DNA of 64,000 nt from REEB481 sp964586595. GTDB taxonomy: Bacteria; Bacteroidota; Bacteroidia; NS11-12g; UBA955. The stretch spans positions 34,062 through 98,061 of the forward strand of contig CAZPHB010000011.1 of assembly GCA_964586595.1 (NCBI GenBank), given 5' to 3'. Shown piece by piece: positions 49,873 to 57,506 of this stretch. Both the position numbers and the translations under genes were made by a program. The notes under the pieces are model-generated. The model ran no database searches and was not told where the DNA came from. It saw only the letters and a list, made by a program, of their open reading frames with translations. Every line of letters begins with the position of its first letter. The first letter of the stretch is position 1.

Positions 49873-52305
49873 ATGATGAAGAGATTGCTATGCGCCGGCC
49901 TGATGCTGACCTTCGGCAGCTACGTGCAGGCCCAATGGAGCGCACAAGTCAAGGATTATTTAGGTAAACCGGTGGAAGGAGCCCTGGTGCGCATCGAACC
50001 GGGATTCTTCGGAACATATACCGACGCACACGGACGTTTTACAGCATCCATGCGCATTTGTTCGGGCTGTGCGCTGGAAATCAGCAAAGATGGTTTTGAG
50101 CCCATTAGAATCAATCTGTCTGACCAACTTCCTGTAGATACCTTGTTTGTGATGGTGCCTGATGCACGGGTGATGGTTGCCGTTCAGGTTACCACCGTAC
50201 AGGCAAACCACCGCACGCCGGGCGCCTTCACCAACATGAGTAAGAAAGAATTGCAGGCGTTGAACCTGGGACAGGATCTTCCCATGCTGTTACAATGGCA
50301 GCCGGGCGTGGTGAGCACCAGCGACGCCGGCGCGGGCATCGGCTATACGGGAATCCGCGTGCGCGGCAGCGACGCCACCCGCATCAATGTAACGCTGAAC
50401 GGTATTCCGCTCAACGATGCCGAAAGTCATGCCGTGTTTTGGGTGAATACACCCGATTTGGTCTCCAGCCTGAACAACGTGCAGCTGCAGCGCGGCATTG
50501 GCGCAAGCACCAATGGTTCCGGAGCGTTTGGCGCCACCCTGAACTTGCAAAGCGAATCCGGCGCAGAACGGCCTTTTGTGGAGTTGAACTCGGGTTTGGG
50601 TTCGTTCTATACCCGCCGCGCCACGCTCAAAGCCGGCACCGGACTCATCAACAAGCACTGGGATGCCGAAATGCGCATCTCCCAAATCAACAGCAACGGT
50701 TACGTTGACCGCGCATCCTCGCGTTTGGGCAGTTTTTACGCCGCCATGGGCTACCGCAACGGGAAACAGGCGCTGCGCCTCATCCATTTCCGCGGCAATG
50801 AACGCACCTATCAGGCCTGGTGGGGCGTGCCCAGGGCCTTGCTTGAGGGCAATCGCGATGCACTGGCCGAGCACTATTACAACAACCTCGGCGTGCTGTA
50901 CAAAACCCCGCAGGATTCCGCCAACCTGTTCGGGAGCGACCGTCGCTATAACTATTACCGCTATCGCGGGGAAGTGGATCAGTACGGACAAAGTCATACC
51001 CAGGCCTTGTTTCAAACGCGTGTGCAGCGCGGCGTGCTCAACCTCACGTACCACCATACCCACGGCGCGGGATATTTCGAGCAGTTCCGCACCAACGACC
51101 AGTACGCGGCTTACGGCCTGAATCCGCAGGTGATTGGATTGGACACCATTTCGCGCAGCAACCTGATCCGCAGGCGCTGGCTGGATAACCGTTTCAACGG
51201 TTTGACAGCCTCGTATGCCCAACAGGTTGGCGGATGGAACCTGCAGGCCGGTGCGGCGGGATTCTTGTATGAAGGAACCCATTTCGGCAGGGTCATCTGG
51301 TCCGAACGGGGCGGTTTTCCGGAGGATGATTACGAATATTATCAGGCCCACGGCCGCAAGCAGGATGCCAATGTGTTCATGCGCAATACTGTGGAGTGGA
51401 AGCGGTTTACCTGGTATTCCGACCTGCAATACCGCGTGGTGGCGCACCGCAACAGCGGCAGTGACAATGACCTGCGCGATGTGGCCTTTTCCTTCCGTCA
51501 TGGCTTCTTCAATCCCAAAGCCGGTTTCATGTATCGATTCCGACATGCGGCACAGCTGTATGCTTCGCTGAACGTAGGACATCGGGAACCCAACCGCAGC
51601 GACTTCACGGACCGGAAGCCAGGCACGCCGCTGCCACTGCCGGAGCAGATGTTCGACTGGGAAGCAGGATACCGCGTAAGTCGCAGCAAGTGGTTGTTCC
51701 GCAGCAATTTGTACTTCATGGATTACCGCAACCAGCTGGTGCTTACCGGCGCTGTAAACGACGTGGGCACGCCGCTCAGGCAAAACGTGGCACGCAGCTA
51801 CCGCGCAGGTATCGAGCTGGAAGCCGCCCGCAGCCTGGGATCGCGTTTCAATATTGCCGGCAACCTGAGCCTCAGCCAAAACCGCATCCGCAACTTCAGC
51901 GAATACGTAAGCAACTACGACAACTACAGCACCGAGGTCATCAGCTACGGGCTCACGCCCATCGCGTTTTCACCGGCGGCTGTGGGTGCGGCCATCTTCA
52001 GCTGGAAACCACAAAAACACTGGGATTTGGCACTCAACAACAAGTACGTGAGCCGCCAGTTTATGGACAATACCGGAAGACGAGAAGCGAGCCTGAACCC
52101 TTACTTCGTGAGCGACCTGCGCCTGGCCTGGAACAGCAGACAAACCACGTTGACCCTGCAGGTGAACAACCTGCTGAACACCATGTACGCCAGCAATGGC
52201 TATACCTATCGCTACATTTACGGGGGAAGAATGATTTCTGAAGACTTCCTGTTTCCTCAGGCAGGTTTGAATTTCATGCTCGGACTGAGGGTGAGGGTAG
52301 AGTGA
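49873..52305 (+). CDS. TonB-dependent receptor under TPP riboswitch control, probable thiamine uptake
   Basis: An 810-residue outer-membrane receptor. Signal peptide (about residues 1-20), a carboxypeptidase-regulatory-like N-domain (DYLGKPVEGALVRIEP), a plug with QWQPGVVSTSDAG and IRVRGSDATRINVTLNG, and a 22-strand barrel with a terminal F/Y-type strand ending VRVE. The riboswitch in its leader makes thiamine or a thiamine precursor the likely substrate, as for the outer-membrane thiamine transporter of Bacteroides. No pnuT or thiamine kinase gene follows; the next genes are on the other strand. Confidence 0.9.
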   Translation: MMKRLLCAGLMLTFGSYVQAQWSAQVKDYLGKPVEGALVRIEPGFFGTYTDAHGRFTASMRICSGCALEISKDGFEPIRINLSDQLPVDTLFVMVPDARVMVAVQVTTVQANHRTPGAFTNMSKKELQALNLGQDLPMLLQWQPGVVSTSDAGAGIGYTGIRVRGSDATRINVTLNGIPLNDAESHAVFWVNTPDLVSSLNNVQLQRGIGASTNGSGAFGATLNLQSESGAERPFVELNSGLGSFYTRRATLKAGTGLINKHWDAEMRISQINSNGYVDRASSRLGSFYAAMGYRNGKQALRLIHFRGNERTYQAWWGVPRALLEGNRDALAEHYYNNLGVLYKTPQDSANLFGSDRRYNYYRYRGEVDQYGQSHTQALFQTRVQRGVLNLTYHHTHGAGYFEQFRTNDQYAAYGLNPQVIGLDTISRSNLIRRRWLDNRFNGLTASYAQQVGGWNLQAGAAGFLYEGTHFGRVIWSERGGFPEDDYEYYQAHGRKQDANVFMRNTVEWKRFTWYSDLQYRVVAHRNSGSDNDLRDVAFSFRHGFFNPKAGFMYRFRHAAQLYASLNVGHREPNRSDFTDRKPGTPLPLPEQMFDWEAGYRVSRSKWLFRSNLYFMDYRNQLVLTGAVNDVGTPLRQNVARSYRAGIELEAARSLGSRFNIAGNLSLSQNRIRNFSEYVSNYDNYSTEVISYGLTPIAFSPAAVGAAIFSWKPQKHWDLALNNKYVSRQFMDNTGRREASLNPYFVSDLRLAWNSRQTTLTLQVNNLLNTMYASNGYTYRYIYGGRMISEDFLFPQAGLNFMLGLRVRVE

Positions 52306-52309
52306 GGAT

Positions 52310-53587
52310 TCATATAATTACTTCGGCGAGTTGAAAAGCCGGCTTGATTTGTGCTATTTCAGCGTTTCCGAGTCCGTGTTTTTTTGCAACGTATTGCCAT
52401 CCGGATACAATAGCTGACATTTCCTTGAGTATTTGAACAGCCTCTTTTGATTTGATCGAATAATGAGGGGCCGTGTCCATCACAAGTGAAATGTCGAGAA
52501 TGTTGCTGTGTTCAGTAATGTTGAGCGTAAGACCCGTGCCTGTTTCATTCGGGTTCATATCAAAAGCCGGAGATAATTGCCATCCGGAATTGGTCAGAAT
52601 GAAACCATGATTTCGGAGGTGGTCATCCGTATTAGACACGAGCACATTAAACAGGATTCTTTTCCATAATTGCTTCAAATCTTGTTTTACTGAAGCACCA
52701 TGTTGTTTGATAAAGCCCGCTATGTCAAGATAACTCACATAATCCTGAAAATCTGTTCCGTCCTGATAACCGAGTAAAGTCATAGCCGAGGCAAAATGGA
52801 TTCGTCCTTTTTGCCCAATTCTGTCGAAACGTTTGGAAAGGTACGTATGGTGTTTCCCGGAGAAACGCTGCACTTTAGCTTCCGGCACTATTATTCCGCA
52901 GACTTCAGCCAAATCATGCAGCACCATTTCCCAGGCGGCAATATTCTTCTCATCAAGAGAACTAGGGAATTTGGCAATCCAAAGATTTCCTGATTTATCC
53001 AGAACACCTGCCTTGGGCCTTGCTCCACCAAGTGAAGATCCCGGGGCGATTAATAATCGAAGCCATTGTTCATATGCTTGGTCCGTTGTAGCTTCTTCAG
53101 CTTCCAGTTGAAGACTGGCAAATTCTAGTTCGCGAAGCGTTGTCCAAGGAGGCGTGGCTATTTCGGACATATCATTGAGGAATGCGCCATCCGGTTCCGT
53201 TTTGAAACGCAAGCTACCCATTCGTTGCGCATCAAATACACCTAATAGATAGTCGCTTTCAAACAAGGGCTTTGCCTTCCGATTCTGGATTTTTGCCAGC
53301 CATGCTTCGCGACGTCGCATCAGCATTCTGCCCCATCGGTCAGGCGATGAATCCAGAAATACCCCGAAGTTTGTTTGTGCAGCAGGAACATATTGTTTGC
53401 CGGGGTAAAAACCCAGGTTGGGGTCTAATTGCATGGATGCCTGAAAACTCAGCCACTTTGGGTCGTATTCAAATGAAAATACCTCTTTGCCGCGAATACG
53501 TTGTGCATTCAGTGTGCCCATGAGCCTGGGGCCGTTTAAACCGTACCAGTCCGCATAAACGAATATGTTAATCACCTCAGAAATCAT
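52310..53587 (-). CDS. hipA: HipA-family serine/threonine kinase toxin
   Basis: A 425-residue HipA-like kinase. The HipA N-domain is followed by a kinase fold: SSLGGARPKA nucleotide loop, WIAKFPSSLDEKN with the ATP-binding Lys, the catalytic VSNTDDHLRNHGF loop, and the metal-binding Asp of AFDMNP. Length and motifs match full HipA toxins, which phosphorylate glutamyl-tRNA synthetase and cause growth arrest. It overlaps hipB by four bases and lies 4 bases after the convergent receptor gene. Confidence 0.92.
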   Translation of the reverse strand: MISEVINIFVYADWYGLNGPRLMGTLNAQRIRGKEVFSFEYDPKWLSFQASMQLDPNLGFYPGKQYVPAAQTNFGVFLDSSPDRWGRMLMRRREAWLAKIQNRKAKPLFESDYLLGVFDAQRMGSLRFKTEPDGAFLNDMSEIATPPWTTLRELEFASLQLEAEEATTDQAYEQWLRLLIAPGSSLGGARPKAGVLDKSGNLWIAKFPSSLDEKNIAAWEMVLHDLAEVCGIIVPEAKVQRFSGKHHTYLSKRFDRIGQKGRIHFASAMTLLGYQDGTDFQDYVSYLDIAGFIKQHGASVKQDLKQLWKRILFNVLVSNTDDHLRNHGFILTNSGWQLSPAFDMNPNETGTGLTLNITEHSNILDISLVMDTAPHYSIKSKEAVQILKEMSAIVSGWQYVAKKHGLGNAEIAQIKPAFQLAEVII

Positions 53588-53904
53588 ACGTCATGTTTTT
53601 TCCTGGGTGCGCGCTTCTTGGTAGCTATCCCCAAATCCTGTAGTTTCCTGCCAAGCACATCTTCCGCTGCTACCTGAGCCATACCATGCTCCAAACCCAG
53701 GATGAACAACACTTGCATGTAATGACCCATCGCTACGCCCGGATGCCCCTGCTCAATATGATATACCGTTTTACGACTGATTCCCGCCCGTTCTGCAAGT
53801 TCAACCGTACTCATCCGCCGTCGAAGTCTTGCGAGTTGGATGTTCTCCCCTAACGCAACGAGGAGCTTTTGTGTTTTGGGTAGCAAGATGGGAGTACTTT
53901 TCAT
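53584..53904 (-). CDS. hipB: HipB-like XRE-family antitoxin
   Basis: A 106-residue DNA-binding antitoxin with one helix-turn-helix (about residues 20-75; LARLRRRMSTVELAERAGISRKTVYHIEQG). It should bind the HipA protein and repress the operon from operator sites just upstream. ATG 53904 is chosen because it gives the usual HipB length and is placed after the -7 box; an upstream TTG is possible. The basic C-terminal tail (KKRAPRKK) is not usual for short HipB but occurs in longer forms. Confidence 0.88.
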   Translation of the reverse strand: MKSTPILLPKTQKLLVALGENIQLARLRRRMSTVELAERAGISRKTVYHIEQGHPGVAMGHYMQVLFILGLEHGMAQVAAEDVLGRKLQDLGIATKKRAPRKKHDV

Positions 53905-53943
53905 TAATGAGTTATAAAAGGTACAAAAATACAAATAATGAGT
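53905..53943 (-). promoter_or_regulatory. hipBA promoter with candidate HipB operators
   Basis: A -7 box (TATTTTTG on the minus strand, 53924-53931) lies between two TAATGAGT direct repeats at 53905-53912 and 53936-53943. The repeats are 31 bases apart, near three helical turns. The outer one extends to TAAT-GAGT-ATTA, a perfect palindrome of the kind HipB-type repressors bind; the inner one is imperfect. Confidence 0.5.
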
Positions 53944-54051
53944 ATTATTAGAAACATTACAAGCTTGCCGAACCTTCGATGAACAACGTCAGGACGAACC
54001 ATGTGAAGAACCAGACAGGTATAAAACAAGCCATATCAAGAACCCCATAAG

Positions 54052-54059
54052 TACCTTTG
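54052..54059 (+). promoter_or_regulatory. -7 box for pyrC
   Basis: TACCTTTG matches TAnnTTTG and lies 40 bases before the pyrC ATG, leaving a short leader. Confidence 0.5.
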
Positions 54060-54099
54060 TGCAACATATTCTTCCTTAAAGAATCTCACACCCAAACAC

Positions 54100-55440
54100 A
54101 TGAGCACCAAAACCATCATCAGAAACGTAAGTATTGTAAACGAAGGACGAACTGAAGTATCGGATCTGCTCATCGGCGATGGGCGGATTATGAAAATTGG
54201 GGATATTTCGGATACGACCGGCACTGTGGTGATTGACGGCACAGGCAAGTATCTGCTTCCGGGTGTGATTGACGGACAGGTGCATTTCCGAGAGCCGGGC
54301 CTGACCCATAAAGGCGACCTGCACTCAGAAAGCCGCGCGGCCGTAGCCGGAGGCGTCACTTCCTACATAGACATGCCCAATACCAGGCCCAATGTGCTGA
54401 CGATGGAACTGTTGCAGGAAAAATACCGCCTGGCTGCAGAAAAATCACTGGCCAACTTCGGCTTCTTCCTGGGCGTAAATGGCGACAATCTGGACGAGGT
54501 GCTGCGAATGGATACTTCCGGTTTGCTGGCGGTATCTGACGATGGATTGTACTTCAGCGGCAAAGGAAACCTGCTGGCCGACAACCCCGAAACCCTGGAA
54601 AAACTCTTCGCCGGCTGCCGTTCCATCATTGCCATACATTCAGAAAAGGAAGCAATTGTTGAAGCAAATGAGGAGCGATTCCGCGAGAAATACGGCGAAG
54701 AGGTTCCCTTTCATTGCCATCCGCTCATCCGCAGCGAACAGGCCTGTTATGAAGCCACGGAGCGGGCCATCGCCCTGGCCGAAAAGCATGGAGCCCGTCT
54801 GCACATCCTGCACCTGAGCACCGCAGCAGAAACCCACCTGTTCCGCAACGATATTCCACTGGAACAGAAGAACATCACAACTGAAGTGTCTGTGCACCAC
54901 CTGTGGTTCAGCGACCAGGATTACGAACGCCTGGGCCCCCTGATCAAATGGAATCCCGCCATCAAAACCGAAAAAGACAAAAACGGACTGATGCAGGCCC
55001 TGCTCGACGACCGCATAGACATCATCACCACCGACCATGCTCCGCATGCCTTGGAGGAGAAAACAAAGCCTTATTTCCAGTCGATGTCGGGTGCGCCCCT
55101 GGTACAACATTCCCTCAACGCCATGCTGGAGTTTTACAAACAGGGCATCATCGGACTGGAGCGCATCGTGCAGAAGATGTGTCATAATCCGGCCACGCTG
55201 TATGGTATTGAGCATCGCGGATTCATCCGCGAGGGTTATTACGCCGATTTGGTTTTGGTGGACATGAACAGTTCCTGGACGGTCAGCAAGGAGAACATCC
55301 TGTACAAATGCGGCTGGTCACCGTTGGAAGGCACCACCTTCAGCACCCGGGTAACGCACACCTTTGTCAATGGCCATAAGGTCTATGCTGAGGGTTCTTT
55401 CGATGAATCCTGCCGCGGCATGGCACTGAAGAAAAGGTAA
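54100..55440 (+). CDS. pyrC: Dihydroorotase
   Basis: A 446-residue amidohydrolase that cyclises carbamoyl-aspartate to dihydroorotate in pyrimidine synthesis. The metal motif near residue 60 reads DGQVHFREPG, with Gln where most relatives have the first His of HxH; I recall the same change in other Bacteroidota. The HSEKEA stretch (His), HILHLST and the TTDHAPH loop with its Asp remain. Length fits class I. DUF6671 gene follows after 7 bases. Confidence 0.9.
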   Translation: MSTKTIIRNVSIVNEGRTEVSDLLIGDGRIMKIGDISDTTGTVVIDGTGKYLLPGVIDGQVHFREPGLTHKGDLHSESRAAVAGGVTSYIDMPNTRPNVLTMELLQEKYRLAAEKSLANFGFFLGVNGDNLDEVLRMDTSGLLAVSDDGLYFSGKGNLLADNPETLEKLFAGCRSIIAIHSEKEAIVEANEERFREKYGEEVPFHCHPLIRSEQACYEATERAIALAEKHGARLHILHLSTAAETHLFRNDIPLEQKNITTEVSVHHLWFSDQDYERLGPLIKWNPAIKTEKDKNGLMQALLDDRIDIITTDHAPHALEEKTKPYFQSMSGAPLVQHSLNAMLEFYKQGIIGLERIVQKMCHNPATLYGIEHRGFIREGYYADLVLVDMNSSWTVSKENILYKCGWSPLEGTTFSTRVTHTFVNGHKVYAEGSFDESCRGMALKKR

Positions 55441-55447
55441 GCGAATC

Positions 55448-56284
55448 ATGTTTCAGGGTCGGAAGCTGCTCATCGCCACAAAGCACGGCAAGGAACAGGT
55501 GCTTGCGCCTTTGTTGGAAGCAGCGCTGCAGGTGCAATGCATCACGAATGAGGCATTCGATACCGACAGCCTCGGCACCTTCAGCGGCGAGGTTGAAAGA
55601 ACCCTGGATCCTGTTTCCGCTGCGCGGGAAAAATGCCTGCGCGCCGCCAGGCTTGCCAACTGCGATCTGGTTGTGGGCAGCGAAGGCTCTTTCGGTCCCC
55701 ATCCATCGCTTCCTTTTGTTGCCGTTGATGAGGAAATCCTTCTGTTTCTCGACCTGCGTCACTCCCTGGAAATCATGGCGCGGGAGCTGAGTACGGCCAC
55801 AAATTTCGCTTCCGCCGAACTGTCCGACCTGCCGTCGCTGGAACAATTTGCCCATGCCGCGGGCTTCCCCGAACATGCCCTGATCCTCAGAAAATCAGCG
55901 CACGAAATCCACGACATGCGCAAGGGAATCCGTGAGCCCGAAATCCTGTGGCAGCACTTTGATCTATTGCGATCGAAATACGGCACCGCCTATGTGGAAA
56001 CCGACATGCGCGCCCATTGCAATCCCTTGCGTATGGAACGCATTCGGCAAACCGGCATTCAATTAATTGAAAAGATTCAAACTTGTTGTCCGGCCTGCGC
56101 GTTCCCTGGCTTCGATGTTGTTGAAGTGCTTCGTGGACTGGAATGCGGATTATGTGGAACGCCAACACGATCTGTGCGTTGCCATGTGAAACGCTGCAAA
56201 AACTGCGGTGCCGTGCAGGAAATATGGCATCCGCACGGAAAAGAAAAAGAAGACCCTATGCATTGCGACTGCTGTAATCCTTGA
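55448..56284 (+). CDS. DUF6671 family protein with C-terminal zinc ribbon
   Basis: A 278-residue protein. The opening MFQGRKLLIATKHGKE and the CDLVVGSEGSFGPHPSLPF loop match DUF6671 as I remember it. The C-terminus has several CxxC pairs (CCPAC, CGLCG, CKNCG, CDCC) spaced as one or two zinc ribbons. Function is unknown. It follows pyrC after 7 bases and overlaps the convergent methyltransferase gene by 29 bases. Confidence 0.72.
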   Translation: MFQGRKLLIATKHGKEQVLAPLLEAALQVQCITNEAFDTDSLGTFSGEVERTLDPVSAAREKCLRAARLANCDLVVGSEGSFGPHPSLPFVAVDEEILLFLDLRHSLEIMARELSTATNFASAELSDLPSLEQFAHAAGFPEHALILRKSAHEIHDMRKGIREPEILWQHFDLLRSKYGTAYVETDMRAHCNPLRMERIRQTGIQLIEKIQTCCPACAFPGFDVVEVLRGLECGLCGTPTRSVRCHVKRCKNCGAVQEIWHPHGKEKEDPMHCDCCNP

Positions 56285-56933
56285 GGCGTGTTGCCAGCAG
56301 CATTTGGGTGCGCTGTTCGGTATTGCTTATTTCGTGCCGCCGGATGTGGAAATAGGTTCCCAAAAAGGCTTTAAACTCCTCAAAGCTCCATTCCCGGAAA
56401 TGACATTCATTGGGCGGCGGGCCGAAGGTCCACGGTGAAGGGTCGAGGTTGCGGTCGGGTGTGCTGAACAGGAACCATTGGGCGTTGTGGTGTTCCAGTA
56501 AATTGCGCAGGAAGGCGTCCGGGTCGGGAACATGTTCTATCACATCGGCAGCGATGACGAGTTCAGCCGGGAATTGTTTCCAGTCATCCTGAAACACCTC
56601 AAACCAGTGTGCGTCTGGATAGGTTTGGCGCAGGAATGCAGTATCCGTTTCCGCGCCGGCGCAGGGCACATCGCTGAAGTATTTCATCAGCTTAAAACCG
56701 GAACCGCATCCGATGTCGAGCACGCCATGCAGTTGCTGTTCCTCGTAAAATGCCCGGGCAAACGCGTACACTTCGTTCTGGTATTCGTCCCTGTTAGGGG
56801 AATCATCAAAAACTTGTACCGATGAGCGATGCAGGTAGCCGCGGGGCAGGCCGTATTTCGGCTTTCGCAGCCAGGCAGCAGCCACCTTCAGGCGGTATAA
56901 CACATGGCGGTAAAATGGAAGACGACGGCGCAT
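56256..56933 (-). CDS. Class I SAM-dependent methyltransferase
   Basis: A 225-residue protein with the SAM-binding motif I LDIGCGSGFKL and a motif II/III stretch AELVIAADVIEHVPDPD, characteristic of small-molecule or lipid methyltransferases. A region before residue 40 is basic and may bind nucleic acid or membranes. The substrate cannot be told. It is convergent with the DUF6671 gene; its upstream region is the 38-bp repeat array. Confidence 0.82.
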   Translation of the reverse strand: MRRRLPFYRHVLYRLKVAAAWLRKPKYGLPRGYLHRSSVQVFDDSPNRDEYQNEVYAFARAFYEEQQLHGVLDIGCGSGFKLMKYFSDVPCAGAETDTAFLRQTYPDAHWFEVFQDDWKQFPAELVIAADVIEHVPDPDAFLRNLLEHHNAQWFLFSTPDRNLDPSPWTFGPPPNECHFREWSFEEFKAFLGTYFHIRRHEISNTEQRTQMLLATRLKDYSSRNA

Positions 56934-56944
56934 CGCACAAAGAA

Positions 56945-57405
56945 AAGGGTTTGGCAGTTGTCATGTTGAGCCTGCCGAACCATGGTTGTTCCTGTTTGTC
57001 ATGTTGAGCCTGCCGAACCATTGGTGTTCCTGTTTGTCATGNNNNNNNNNNNNNNNNNNNNNNNNNNNNNNNNNNNNNNNNNNNNNNNNNNNNNNNNNNN
57101 NNNNNNNNNNNNNNNNNNNNNNNNNNNNNNNNNNNNNNNNNTGTTCCTGTTTGTCATGTTGAGCCTGCCGAACCATTGGTGTTCCTGTTTGTCATGGTGC
57201 TTGCCCCTATCAAACTGCGCAGCAGGTTGGTAGGGGAGCCTGCCGAACTATGGTTGTTCCTGTTTGTCATGGTGAGCCTGCCGAACCATGGTTGTTCCTG
57301 TTTGTCATAGTGAGCCTGCCGAACCATTGGTGTTCCTGTTTGTCATGGTGAGCCTGCCGAATCATGGTTGTTCCTGTTTGTCATGGTGAGCCTGCCGAAC
57401 CATGG
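56945..57405. repeat. 38-bp tandem repeat array, interrupted by an assembly gap
   Basis: Units of the type TGTCATG(G/T)TGAGCCTGCCG-AACCA-GGTTGTTCC recur exactly every 38 bases (starts near 56961, 56999, 57037, 57154, 57192, 57267, 57305, 57343, 57381). One 75-base interval contains a degenerate unit with inserted sequence. The GAGCCTGCCGAAC core is the dispersed Bacteroidota repeat GAGCTTGTCGAAC. There are no distinct spacers, so it is not CRISPR. The true copy number is unknown because of the gap. Confidence 0.9.
57042..57141. other. Assembly gap (100 N)
   Basis: A run of exactly 100 N inside the 38-bp repeat array, the usual placeholder for a gap of unknown length. The repeat is the probable cause of the break. 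Confidence 0.97.
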
Positions 57406-57445
57406 ATTTTTTACATTGTCGTGGTTCGACAAGCTCACCATGACA
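57379..57445. repeat. Inverted repeat ending the array
   Basis: The last array unit (57379-57402) and TGGTTCGACAAGCTCACCATGACA (57422-57445) are inverted copies of each other with two mismatches, separated by 19 bases, forming a 24-bp stem. Confidence 0.8.
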
Positions 57446-57459
57446 TATTATATCCCAAC

Positions 57460-57489
57460 AAAAAAGGCGACCCTCGGGCCGCCTTTTTT
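57460..57489 (-). terminator. Terminator for the subtilase gene
   Basis: On the minus strand, AAAAAAGGCGGC pairs with GTCGCCTTTTTT around CCGAGG. It lies 18 bases beyond the stop of the S8 peptidase gene. Confidence 0.85.
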
Positions 57490-57506
57490 ATGTTGTATGT
57501 TCAATC

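Noticed and set aside
50290..51879. A 529-codon open frame on the minus strand
   Set aside because: It lies opposite the TonB receptor, has no recognisable motifs, and the plus strand gives a complete receptor with riboswitch.
54363..54639. Short minus-strand frames within pyrC
   Set aside because: Shadows of the pyrC coding sequence with no features.
56945..57405. CRISPR array
   Set aside because: The repeats are contiguous with no unique spacers, no cas genes are near, and the core is a dispersed repeat.
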